The notes beneath the pieces were generated by a model, which was not told the origin of the DNA, searched no databases, and worked only from the letters and a program-made list of their open reading frames with translations. Shown here in pieces: positions 44,632 through 52,975 of a stretch of DNA of 53,719 bases (position 1 is the stretch's first letter; every line of letters begins with the position of its first letter). The DNA comes from Shewanella decolorationis S12 (lineage in GTDB: Bacteria; Pseudomonadota; Gammaproteobacteria; Enterobacterales; Shewanellaceae): the NCBI RefSeq assembly GCF_000485795.1, contig NZ_AXZL01000051.1:1-53719 (forward strand). The letters are read 5' to 3'. The translations under genes and the position numbers were made by a program.

Positions 44632-45939
44632 ATGTCCACATCTACCGCTGCAAGCTCCACACAGTCTCACTCCCTTTCCGTCGATGTGGCCATTATTGGC
44701 GCAGGCCCCTCGGGCTCGATTGTCGCTAGCCTATTACATAAGCAAGGCAAACGCGTATTAGTGCTAGAAAAACAACACTTTCCACGCTTTTCTATCGGCG
44801 AGAGCCTGCTGCCCTGCTGTATGCAATTTATTGAAGAAGCAGGCATGCTAGAGGCGCTGAATGCGGCGGGATTCCAATATAAAAATGGTGCAGCCTTCCG
44901 CCGCGATGGCGTATATACCACCTTCGACTTTACCGACAAATTTACCCCTGGACCGGGCACAACCTTCCAAGTGCAACGGGCAAACTTCGACAAATTGCTG
45001 GCCGATACCGCAGCAAGCTTTGGGGTGGAGATCCGTTACGGTGAAACCGTTGAAGCAATCGATTTAAGCGCCAACCCGCGCTTAAGCGTGCGTAACGAAC
45101 AGGGCGAACTCTATCAGGTCGAGGCGCAATATGTGCTCGATGCCAGCGGTTTTGGCCGAGTATTGCCACGGCTACTCGACCTCGAAACGCCGTCTTCACT
45201 GCCGACCCGCAGCGCTATCTTCACCCATGTTGAAGATAACATCAGCGATCCCAACTTCGACCGGAACAAGATTTTAATTAGCGTACACCCACAGCATCAG
45301 GATATTTGGTACTGGTTAATTCCCTTCAGCAACGGCCGCTGCTCACTCGGCGTCGTGGCAGAGCCTCAGTTACTCGCGCGTCTCGAAGGCGATTTAGAGC
45401 AGCAGCTACTGACCATAGTCAAAGAAGAGCCCGGCCTGAAAGCATTGCTGGCCAATGCTAAGGTCGCCCAGCCCTGCGCGACACTCAAGGGCTACTCCGC
45501 CAACGTATCGCGCCTCGCCACCGACAAGTTTGCCTTGCTGGGCAACGCGGGCGAGTTCCTCGATCCGGTGTTTTCATCGGGCGTGACCATTGCCATGCAG
45601 TCGGCATCCATGGCGGCGAAATGCGTGCTTAAACAGCTTAATGGCGATAACGTCGATTGGCCCGCCGAGTACTCGGCGCCGTTAATGCAAGGGGTGAACA
45701 CCTTCCGCACTTATGTGCAGGCTTGGTACGATGGTCGCTTCCAAGATGTGATTTTTTACGAAAATCCGAATCCTAAAATCAAACAGATGATCTGCTCGAT
45801 TTTGGCTGGCTATGCTTGGGATGTGCAAAATCCCTTTGTTAAAGAATCCGAGCGACGTCTAAACATGGTGGTCGAGCTATGTCGGCAACAAGCCGAACTC
45901 AGCGCCGAACCTGCCGTTAGCGAATTAGCCGAGGTGTAA
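44632..45939 (+). CDS. FAD-dependent oxidoreductase, tryptophan-halogenase-like
   Basis: A 435-aa flavoprotein. The Rossmann FAD motif is VAIIGAGPSGSIVASLLHKQ, and FPRFSIGESLLPCCMQF plus LLGNAGEFLDPVFSSGVTIA fit the geranylgeranyl-reductase/halogenase superfamily. The WxWxIP motif of true halogenases is not fully present (DIWYWLIPFSNG). It may hydroxylate, halogenate or oxidise the aryl ring or polyene head. It starts directly after the exporter stop (TAA then ATG). Confidence 0.88.
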   Translation: MSTSTAASSTQSHSLSVDVAIIGAGPSGSIVASLLHKQGKRVLVLEKQHFPRFSIGESLLPCCMQFIEEAGMLEALNAAGFQYKNGAAFRRDGVYTTFDFTDKFTPGPGTTFQVQRANFDKLLADTAASFGVEIRYGETVEAIDLSANPRLSVRNEQGELYQVEAQYVLDASGFGRVLPRLLDLETPSSLPTRSAIFTHVEDNISDPNFDRNKILISVHPQHQDIWYWLIPFSNGRCSLGVVAEPQLLARLEGDLEQQLLTIVKEEPGLKALLANAKVAQPCATLKGYSANVSRLATDKFALLGNAGEFLDPVFSSGVTIAMQSASMAAKCVLKQLNGDNVDWPAEYSAPLMQGVNTFRTYVQAWYDGRFQDVIFYENPNPKIKQMICSILAGYAWDVQNPFVKESERRLNMVVELCRQQAELSAEPAVSELAEV

Positions 45940-45943
45940 TTCA

Positions 45944-46678
45944 ATGCACTTAAGCCTTAACGCCAAAGGTCGCCCCAAAGCGATAGCAACCTTTTCCCTG
46001 CTCCTTATCAGCCTAGGTTTGATGGGATGCAGCGAACTGCTCTATCGGCAAACCTGTGTTGGCTTGGCGAAAGATATGCGTTATTGCTTAGCGCCACTGC
46101 CCCATGATTTTGGCCCTGCAACAGATAAACCGCTCATCAAGCCGCAGGCGAATAACTCTAAAATTCAAGGTAATAGTCAGCAAGGTGACAGCAAGGCTGG
46201 GGTATCCTCACCCCAGTCCTTTAGTCAAAAGGTGAGCATTAAGGTGGGCGATAACACCCACGAACTACTCACCCAGCTCGAACTCGAAGGAGAACGGATG
46301 ACGCTGGTCGGGCTCGCGCCCCTAGGTCAGGCATTGTTTACCTTGGTTTACGATGGGAATACACTCAGCAGTGAACAGAGTCTCTTGCTAGGGGACGAGT
46401 TTAAGGCCGAATATCTGATGGCGATGATGCAACTCATCTATTGGCCGGAGCAGAGTATTAAAAGCCATTTAGAGGGCGGCGAGTTAGTGACGGGGCTGTG
46501 TGACACTCTACCCTGTCGCCAGTTTTATAGCCAAGATACGCTGATCAGTCGCAGCGATAGCCAAACTCAAGTGATACAAATTCGTTATCAACAACAGACC
46601 GACGATGCCCCTTGGCAGGCACACATTAATTTGACCATGCCACAGGCAAAGTTTGAGTTAGAGATACAACCCATTTAA
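45944..46678 (+). CDS. DUF3261-like lipoprotein of the aryl-polyene cluster
   Basis: A 244-aa lipoprotein. The signal segment ends in the lipobox LMGC (LLLISLGLMGCSELLYRQT). The mature part has a polar Gln/Ser-rich linker and a beta-rich domain (LLTQLELEGERMTLVGLAPL, LFTLVYDGN) as in DUF3261. It probably acts with the LolA-like protein and exporter as the outer-membrane acceptor; that is inference. It ends 96 bp before the next gene, the largest interval within the operon apart from 48544-48668. Confidence 0.8.
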   Translation: MHLSLNAKGRPKAIATFSLLLISLGLMGCSELLYRQTCVGLAKDMRYCLAPLPHDFGPATDKPLIKPQANNSKIQGNSQQGDSKAGVSSPQSFSQKVSIKVGDNTHELLTQLELEGERMTLVGLAPLGQALFTLVYDGNTLSSEQSLLLGDEFKAEYLMAMMQLIYWPEQSIKSHLEGGELVTGLCDTLPCRQFYSQDTLISRSDSQTQVIQIRYQQQTDDAPWQAHINLTMPQAKFELEIQPI

Positions 46679-46774
46679 TCGTCTTTTGACAATGCCATAG
46701 GCACCCGTTAACAGCCAATCGATATGAGCCTTTAGCCTTGCTCACATCAAAGGCCATAGGTATAGCAAGCAGCA

Positions 46775-47998
46775 ATGAACAACAGAGTCGCCATTACACA
46801 AATTGGATTGTGTACCCCGTTAGGGCAAACGCCCGAGCAGGTGTTAGCCCGCTTGATTGCAGGCGATACCAGTGCCATGCAAACCAGTGATACTCTGCTA
46901 TTTGGGGAGTCGACACTGGTCGCGCCCGTCACTGAGTCGTTACCGACCATTCCTGCCGCGCTGGCGCAATTCGATTGTCGCAATAATCAGTTACTCCTAG
47001 CTGCCGCACTGCAAATTCGCGATGCCGTAGAGCAAGCCAAAGGTGAGTTTGGCGCCAACCGCATCGGCGTGGTCTTAGGCACCAGCACCTCGGGGATTTC
47101 GAAGGGCGAAGCTGCCTTGGCCTATCGCAATCAACACGGCCACTTCCCCGCCGATTACCATTACTTCCAACAGGAACTCGGCAGCACCAGCGATTTTTTA
47201 CGCCATTTATTTGAGCTCCAAGGTCCCTGCTACACCATTTCGACCGCCTGCTCCTCCAGCGCCAAGGTATTTGCCAGCGCCAAACGCCTACTCGAGGCCA
47301 AACTGTGCGATATGGTTATCGTCGGCGGTATCGACAGCCTGTGCCAACTGACAGTCAACGGATTTCATGCCTTAGAATCGGTTTCCAAGGGACATTGCAA
47401 TCCCTTCAGCGCCAATCGCGATGGCATCAATATCGGTGAAGGTGCCGCGCTATTTACTCTCACCTTAGCGGAAAACCAAGTGCTCGGAGAAGCGCAAGCG
47501 AATGTATTACTAGCAGGCATTGGCGAGTCGAGCGATGCACACCATATGTCGGCGCCGCACCCCGAAGGTGCGGGAGCAATTGCCGCCATGCAGGCCGCGC
47601 TTGATGATGCACAGATTTCGGCGCAACAGATTGATTATATAAACCTACATGGCACAGCAACGCCTAAAAATGATGCGATGGAAAGCCGCGCCGTAGCCTC
47701 GGTATTTGGCGATACACCGCCACCCGCAAGCTCAACCAAACCGCTAGTCGGCCATACCTTAGGTGCCGCGGGCGCGATTGAAGCCGCATTTTGTTATTTA
47801 CTGCTCTCACCCCATAATCACCATCTTGCCCTGCCTCCCCACAGGTTTGATGGGCAGAAAGATCCACAGGATCCCAGCATAGTCTTAGTCGCGCCCAAGC
47901 AATGTGCCGGGCATGGAAGGCTTAACTATGTGATGAGCAACTCCTTCGCCTTTGGCGGCAGCAATGCCAGCCTGATTTTTTGCCGTAAAGGGGCTTAA
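46775..47998 (+). CDS. apeO: Beta-ketoacyl-ACP synthase 1 (elongating ketosynthase)
   Basis: A 407-aa full-length ketosynthase. The catalytic triad is intact: Cys159 in TISTACSSSAKV, His in NLHGTATPKND and His in GHTLGAAGAIEA. With the partial KS it probably forms a heterodimeric elongating pair, as reported for ApeO/ApeC. The upstream gap (46679-46774) may contain an internal promoter; I see no clear site. Confidence 0.93.
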   Translation: MNNRVAITQIGLCTPLGQTPEQVLARLIAGDTSAMQTSDTLLFGESTLVAPVTESLPTIPAALAQFDCRNNQLLLAAALQIRDAVEQAKGEFGANRIGVVLGTSTSGISKGEAALAYRNQHGHFPADYHYFQQELGSTSDFLRHLFELQGPCYTISTACSSSAKVFASAKRLLEAKLCDMVIVGGIDSLCQLTVNGFHALESVSKGHCNPFSANRDGINIGEGAALFTLTLAENQVLGEAQANVLLAGIGESSDAHHMSAPHPEGAGAIAAMQAALDDAQISAQQIDYINLHGTATPKNDAMESRAVASVFGDTPPPASSTKPLVGHTLGAAGAIEAAFCYLLLSPHNHHLALPPHRFDGQKDPQDPSIVLVAPKQCAGHGRLNYVMSNSFAFGGSNASLIFCRKGA

Positions 47999-48003
47999 GT
48001 TTT

Positions 48004-48543
48004 ATGTCCAGTTCTACTGACACTGCAATGGCAGCCGCCGAGCCGATGTGGCTGCAACAATTAGCCGAGCAGAATATTGCCGATTTTATTCCGCACCGCG
48101 CGCCGATGATCTTGATTGATAAGATTATTCGCCATCAGCAGGATGCCCTCGAAACCGAAGTGCTGATCACTCCGCAGAGTGCTTATTTTGACGAGCAACG
48201 TCAGGCCGTCCCCAATTATGTGGGCATCGAATATATGGCGCAGAGCATCGCCGCTTTAGCGGGCGTTGAGGCTAAACTGCGTCACGATAAAATCCGCGTG
48301 GGATTTTTATTGGGATCGCGTAAATTAGCCTTGCACACAGCGCAGTACGAACTCAATCGCCGCTACCGCACTCAGGTTAAACGCCTCTATCAAGAAGAGT
48401 CGGGACTGGCAGTATTCGATTGCCAGATTTATCTATTGCCCGAGGCGGGAGCGGAGCAAACACCACAACTCGTAGCCGAGGCCAATGTGAACGTGTTCCA
48501 ACCCCAGGACACCCAAGCGTATATCGCCTCCAGTCAGGCTTAA
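48004..48543 (+). CDS. apeP: ApeP-family 3-hydroxyacyl dehydratase 2
   Basis: A 179-aa hotdog protein of the ApeP-type dehydratase family. FIPHRAPMILIDKII holds the conserved His and AVPNYVGIEYMAQSIAAL the central helix. It would pair with the first dehydratase to keep double bonds in the growing chain. No enoyl reductase is present in the cluster, consistent with a conjugated polyene. A run of 125 bp follows before the ketoreductase. Confidence 0.88.
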   Translation: MSSSTDTAMAAAEPMWLQQLAEQNIADFIPHRAPMILIDKIIRHQQDALETEVLITPQSAYFDEQRQAVPNYVGIEYMAQSIAALAGVEAKLRHDKIRVGFLLGSRKLALHTAQYELNRRYRTQVKRLYQEESGLAVFDCQIYLLPEAGAEQTPQLVAEANVNVFQPQDTQAYIASSQA

Positions 48544-48668
48544 TGCCAGAATTAGCGCTCACAAGCGCCAAGCTTTAAACCGACGCAACATCAGTCGCAC
48601 TACAAAAGGATTTAGCCCTTTGATGCATAAACAACTCATCATCAAGCATCACGGGTGGAGAAATAAAG

Positions 48669-49394
48669 ATGAATAACAGAGTATTAGTCACAGGTTCGAG
48701 CCGCGGTATTGGCAAAGCCATCGCCCTTAAACTGGCTGCGGCGGGCTACGATATCGCGCTGCATTATCACAGCAATCAGGTCGCAGCCGATGCCAGCGCC
48801 GCAGAACTTAGCGCCCTTGGGGTGAACGTCAGCCTATTGAAGTTTGATGTTGCCGACCGCGCCGCCGTAAAAGCCGCTATTGAGGCCGATATAGAGGCCA
48901 ATGGCGCCTACTATGGCGTGATACTCAATGCGGGCATCAACCGTGACAATGCTTTTCCGGCGATGAGTGAAGCCGAATGGGATAGCGTAATCCACACTAA
49001 CCTCGATGGTTTTTACAATGTCATTCACCCCTGCGTTATGCCTATGGTACAAGCGCGCAAGGGCGGACGAATTATCACCTTGGCTTCCGTTTCAGGTATC
49101 GCGGGTAACCGTGGTCAGGTCAATTACAGCGCCTCTAAGGCCGGATTGATTGGCGCCACTAAAGCGCTGTCCTTAGAGCTGGCCAAACGTAAGATTACCG
49201 TAAACTGTATCGCCCCAGGCTTAATCGAAACCGATATGGTGGCGGATATTCCTAAGGATATGGTCGAGCAGTTAGTGCCTATGCGACGCATGGGTAAACC
49301 CAATGAAATCGCCGCCTTAGCCGCTTTTTTAATGTCGGACGATGCTGCCTATATCACGCGCCAAGTGATTTCGGTGAATGGAGGCATGATCTAA
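48669..49394 (+). CDS. apeQ: 3-ketoacyl-ACP reductase (FabG-like)
   Basis: A 241-aa short-chain dehydrogenase. VTGSSRGIGKAIAL is the NADPH motif, NAGINRD follows, and the catalytic Ser-Tyr-Lys is read from LASVSGIAG and NYSASKAGL. IAPGLIETDM and the C-terminal AAYITRQVISVNGGM are FabG signatures. It reduces 3-ketoacyl-ACP for the polyene cycle. GGGTGGAGAAATAAAG precedes the ATG. Its stop is directly followed by the next ATG. Confidence 0.94.
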   Translation: MNNRVLVTGSSRGIGKAIALKLAAAGYDIALHYHSNQVAADASAAELSALGVNVSLLKFDVADRAAVKAAIEADIEANGAYYGVILNAGINRDNAFPAMSEAEWDSVIHTNLDGFYNVIHPCVMPMVQARKGGRIITLASVSGIAGNRGQVNYSASKAGLIGATKALSLELAKRKITVNCIAPGLIETDMVADIPKDMVEQLVPMRRMGKPNEIAALAAFLMSDDAAYITRQVISVNGGMI

Positions 49395-50648
49395 ATGACG
49401 CAGCGCAATCCCCTAGGCAGACGAGTCGTCGTTACTGGTATCGGTGGCATCAGTGCCCTAGGCCATGACTGGCCGAGTATCGCAAGCAGCCTTAAGGCAC
49501 AAAAAAACTGTGTCGTGACGATGGCGGAATGGGATAAATACGACGGACTAAACACTCGCCTCGCCGCTCCCGTGACCGACTTTGAAGTGCCGAGCCACTA
49601 TTCCCGCAAAAAGATCCGCTCCATGGGGCGCGTTTCGATTATGGCGACTCGCGCCAGCGAGCTTGCACTGATGGATGCTGAACTCTTAGACGACCCTGTC
49701 GTCACCTCGGGGGAAATGGGCATTGCCTATGGTTCTTCCACTGGCAGTACCGATCCGCTAATTGCCTTTGGCGATATGCTCAAACATGGCGATATGTCGG
49801 GCGTCACCGCTACCAGTTATATCCGCATGATGGCACACACCACTGCGGTAAACGTGGGGGTTTTCTTTGGTCTTAAGGGACGCATTCACACCACCAGCAG
49901 CGCCTGTACTTCGGGCAGCCAAGGCATTGGTTACGCCTATGAGGCCATCAAATACGGTCAACAGACCTTAATGCTCGCGGGTGGCGGAGAAGAACTCTGT
50001 CCGACCGAGGCGGTGGTATTCGACACCCTGTTTGCCACCAGCACCAAAAATGCCACGCCAGAGCTAACACCTCGCCCCTTCGATGCCAATCGCGACGGTT
50101 TAGTGATTGGCGAAGGCGCTTGTACGCTAGTGCTCGAAGAGTTAGAGCATGCCTTAGCGCGCGGCGCGAAAATTTACGCCGAGATCGTCGGTTTTGGCAC
50201 TAATTCAGATGGTCAGCATGTCACTCAGCCCAATAGCGATACCATGGAAATCGCCATTCGTTTAGCCCTTAAGGATGCTGCGCTTACGCCCGATGCCATT
50301 GGTTATGTGAATGCCCACGGCACTGCGACCGATCGTGGTGATGTTGCCGAAACCCATGCAACCCATGCAGTATTTGGTGCGGATATGCCGATTTCATCCC
50401 TGAAAAGCTACACAGGCCATACCTTAGGCGCCTGCGGCGCGTTAGAGGCATGGGTCAGTATCGAAATGATGAATGCGGGCTGGTTTGCCCCTACGCTTAA
50501 TCTCGACAATATCGACCCAGAATGTGCCACGCTCGATTACATTCGCGGCGAGCTACGTGCACTCGACACCGACTATGTGATGAGCAATAACTTTGCCTTT
50601 GGTGGTATCAACACCTCACTGATTTTTAAACGCTGGAAAACGACATAA
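49395..50648 (+). CDS. apeR: Beta-ketoacyl-ACP synthase 2
   Basis: A 417-aa full-length ketosynthase with an intact triad: Cys171 in TTSSACTSGSQG, His in NAHGTATDRGD and His in GHTLGACGALEA. In the aryl-polyene system ApeR is thought to act in priming or on its own. It follows the ketoreductase with no gap (TAA-ATG). The two ketosynthases differ enough to be old paralogues. Confidence 0.93.
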   Translation: MTQRNPLGRRVVVTGIGGISALGHDWPSIASSLKAQKNCVVTMAEWDKYDGLNTRLAAPVTDFEVPSHYSRKKIRSMGRVSIMATRASELALMDAELLDDPVVTSGEMGIAYGSSTGSTDPLIAFGDMLKHGDMSGVTATSYIRMMAHTTAVNVGVFFGLKGRIHTTSSACTSGSQGIGYAYEAIKYGQQTLMLAGGGEELCPTEAVVFDTLFATSTKNATPELTPRPFDANRDGLVIGEGACTLVLEELEHALARGAKIYAEIVGFGTNSDGQHVTQPNSDTMEIAIRLALKDAALTPDAIGYVNAHGTATDRGDVAETHATHAVFGADMPISSLKSYTGHTLGACGALEAWVSIEMMNAGWFAPTLNLDNIDPECATLDYIRGELRALDTDYVMSNNFAFGGINTSLIFKRWKTT

Positions 50649-50658
50649 GGACATATCA

Positions 50659-51402
50659 ATGAAACCATTAGTAGCAAGCATTTTACTCGGTATCAGTTTA
50701 CTGGCCTCGCCGGTGTGGGCGCAGGATTATACGGTTGAAACCTATCAAGAAATTTTTAAAGGCGACAATCAATTTAAGCAAAAACAAGCCATCGAAGCCC
50801 TGATGATTGCCGGATTATCCGATCCCGCCATTTACGATGTGTTAGAGGCTAAGCTGATCGAATCGCTGCCCTTCGCTACCGAGAAAAATGCTATCGACTA
50901 TAGCGCTTGGTTAGTCAAAGGCTTAGGTTACTCGGGCAATGACAAATACAGCGCGACCATCAGCAACATAGTCAATGGCAGCTACCACAAGAAACTAAAA
51001 AAATACGCATCACAAGCCCTTGAAAATCTTGCGCAATACAAGAAGTGGAACGCTATCTTAGCGGATAAGAGCCAATATGTGGCCGAGCAAAGCCCTAAGA
51101 ACAATGCCTTTGCCAACGCCTTGAAAAGCGATGATTTAGAGCTAATGCGCCTCGCCGCGAAACGCATGATGGATGATCAAAACTACGATGACTTTTTGCT
51201 AGAGCGCCTTAGCGTTGAGCTGAAAAATCCACGCCTTATGCGCAACGACAAGTTAGCCATCGACACCTACGCCAATATGGCCAAGGCCCTCGCCGCATCG
51301 GGTAATACCCAATATCGTGAAGTGATTGAAAACATTGCCAACAACAACCCAAACAAAAAGCTGAAAAGCTACGCTCAAAGCTATTTGAAGAAGTACTACT
51401 AA
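50659..51402 (+). CDS. Exported HEAT-like repeat protein ending the aryl-polyene operon
   Basis: A 247-aa protein with a signal peptide (about 1-21, LLGISLLASPVWAQ). It is helical and contains repeated segments such as KKLKKYASQALENLAQYKK and NKKLKSYAQSYLKKYY, which suggest HEAT-type alpha-alpha repeats. It is 10 bp after the ketosynthase and preceded by ACATAAGGACATATCA, so it belongs to the operon. Not a standard member of aryl-polyene clusters as I know them. Function unknown; a periplasmic scaffold is a guess. Confidence 0.72.
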   Translation: MKPLVASILLGISLLASPVWAQDYTVETYQEIFKGDNQFKQKQAIEALMIAGLSDPAIYDVLEAKLIESLPFATEKNAIDYSAWLVKGLGYSGNDKYSATISNIVNGSYHKKLKKYASQALENLAQYKKWNAILADKSQYVAEQSPKNNAFANALKSDDLELMRLAAKRMMDDQNYDDFLLERLSVELKNPRLMRNDKLAIDTYANMAKALAASGNTQYREVIENIANNNPNKKLKSYAQSYLKKYY

Positions 51403-51431
51403 TCTCTTTTGAGTTAGTAAAAGCCTTAATA

Positions 51432-51459
51432 ACAAGCCGAGAATCATCTCGGCTTGTTG
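51432..51459. terminator. Terminator at the end of the aryl-polyene operon
   Basis: A perfect 12-bp stem (AACAAGCCGAGA / TCTCGGCTTGTT) with loop ATCA, 30 bp after the last gene. The downstream T stretch is weak. Confidence 0.75.
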
Positions 51460-51587
51460 ATTTCATTGTGTAAGCAAACCATCATCAAGCCAATCCATCT
51501 TTAGCACAAATCGCACGATTTAATCATTTTGACCATTTCGCTCAATAAACTATACTGCCACTGTCTTTCCAAAACGGGACTTAACTC

Positions 51588-51830
51588 ATGCAAACATTAA
51601 CCGCCAATGACGCCAAACGAAATTTCGGTGAGTTGCTGCTAAACGCTCAACGTGAACCCATCAAGATCAGCAAAAACAGTAAAGATGCGGTTGTGGTCAT
51701 GTCTATCCACGATTACGAACAGCTTGAGGCGATGAAAGCCGACTATCTGAAGCACTGTTTCAACGCTGCTAAAGAAGACTTAGCGCAAGGTAATGTTGTT
51801 GATGGCGAAGATTTTCTTAACGCCCTGTAG
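51588..51830 (+). CDS. Phd/YefM-family antitoxin
   Basis: An 80-aa antitoxin. TANDAKRNFGELLLNAQREP and VVVMSIHDYEQLEAM are the Phd/YefM DNA-binding signature; the acidic C-terminal half (KEDLAQGNVVDGEDFLNAL) would bind the toxin. The stop is 8 bp before the toxin ATG. It likely represses its own promoter within 51460-51587. Confidence 0.9.
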   Translation: MQTLTANDAKRNFGELLLNAQREPIKISKNSKDAVVVMSIHDYEQLEAMKADYLKHCFNAAKEDLAQGNVVDGEDFLNAL

Positions 51831-51838
51831 CTACTCAC

Positions 51839-52138
51839 ATGAATAATAAACGCTATAAACTGAGTAGGTTAGCTCAGGCTCACCTACTAAAGATTAAAGA
51901 CTACACCCTTCAACACTTTTCTGAGTCGCAGTGGCACAAATATAAAGAAAACCTTATATCCGGTTTGCAAATCTTAGCCAATAACCCCGGATTAGGCAGA
52001 AGCTGCAACGATATTTACCCCAACGGTTTCTACTTTCCTATCGGTAAACACACAGCCTACTTCACCAAAGAAGACGACTTTATCCTTATCGTTGCCCTGT
52101 TAGGTCAACCACAGCTACCCCAAAATCATCTGAAATAG
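51839..52138 (+). CDS. RelE/ParE-family toxin
   Basis: A 99-aa toxin of the ParE branch. KLSRLAQAHLLKIKDYTLQHF and NPGLGRSCNDIYPNGFYFP, then HTAYFTKEDDFILIVALLGQ, form the family pattern. ParE toxins poison DNA gyrase; RelE toxins cut mRNA. The RelE catalytic residues are not obvious, so a gyrase target is more likely. Co-oriented directly after the antitoxin gene. Confidence 0.88.
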   Translation: MNNKRYKLSRLAQAHLLKIKDYTLQHFSESQWHKYKENLISGLQILANNPGLGRSCNDIYPNGFYFPIGKHTAYFTKEDDFILIVALLGQPQLPQNHLK

Positions 52139-52166
52139 CCCCACCTCTTTCATAGATCTGAAGTAT

Positions 52167-52371
52167 TTGCACTAGGCGTGAGGCCAACTACTGTACTGGC
52201 TCGACGATATGCCGCGGAGTGAGGCTAATCATGATGCTAGCCCAATAACACACCACGGAGTGAGGCAAACCATGATGCTGGCCAGATAACACACCAAGGA
52301 GTGAGACAAACCATGATGCTGGCCAGATAACACACCAAGGAGTGAGGCAAACCATGGTATTGACTCAACGA
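52167..52371. repeat. Tandem repeat array, 41-bp unit, five degenerate copies
   Basis: Unit boundaries fall at 52167, 52208, 52249, 52290 and 52331. Copies 2-4 are close to identical (CACACCAAGGAGTGAGGCAA, then ACCATGATGCTGGCCAGATAA); copy 1 is worn, and copy 5 diverges after 52358 where hairpin element B begins. Each central unit contains AAGGAGTGAG then an ATG. Since 41 is not a multiple of three, every minus-strand frame is open for about 70 codons. The whole gap 52139-52975 has no convincing gene. Confidence 0.85.
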
Positions 52372-52453
52372 CACACAGCAAGTCCATCCCTGGATGCTCG
52401 ACCGCCCCGTCCATGGGGCGGACGGTCGTCTCGTCAATCACCATGGTTTGCCT
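52345..52453 (-). repeat. Variable-stem hairpin element B
   Basis: A ~109-bp element. The outer arms are a near-perfect 28-nt inverted repeat (AGGCAAACCATGGT at 52345, ACCATGGTTTGCCT ending at 52453). Inside are CAGCAAG, stem TCCA/TGGA with loop TCCC (52383-52394), TGCTCGACC, and a perfect 7-bp stem CCGCCCC/GGGGCGG with loop GTCCAT (52402-52421), then ACGGTC. The scaffold is identical in length and connecting sequence to element A at 11508, while the stems differ by compensating changes. The left arm is part of the tandem repeat unit. Confidence 0.85.
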
Positions 52454-52975
52454 TTCGAGCCTCTGCGTAATCTGTTGGTTTATACGGCCTAAACCAAAAT
52501 AACACCATGAAATTTAAGTAGTTATATCTGAGTACCAAAAGAATTAACTGTCGGCGGCCAATTAAATTACATTAGAATTTCTTATCATTTTTACCGCTTT
52601 AGATTTTCTCAGTTGTTTAAAAATGCAATTTACGTCCCGCTTATGACTGTATAAGTACAGGTATAATAGAAAAGTGACAACCCTCGGGGAAAACGAGCCA
52701 AAGGAGTATCGTTTTTTAATTTCAAAAAAACATTAAGCAACTAAAAATATTAGTCTTTTCATGTTTTCTGATTTACATACCGCGCCAAAATACTTCTTGG
52801 TATATAAAGTCTCGCTTTTTCTGCATGAAAAAAGATTGGAAACTCACCGTAATGGATGCTAAGTTACTGGCACATTTGAATTATTTACTCTTATTTCTCA
52901 AACTTCGAGTCCATTATGGTTTGGGTTTCATTAGAAGTGCGGGTAATACACTGTTAGGTATCACACGGAAATATC

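Noticed and set aside
52167..52371. Possible CRISPR array
   Set aside because: The copies are contiguous with no unique spacers, they decay progressively, and no cas genes are present.
52229..52444. Two overlapping minus-strand ORFs with repeated peptide sequence
   Set aside because: They are translations of the 41-bp tandem repeat and hairpin element; the period is not a multiple of three, so every frame looks open.
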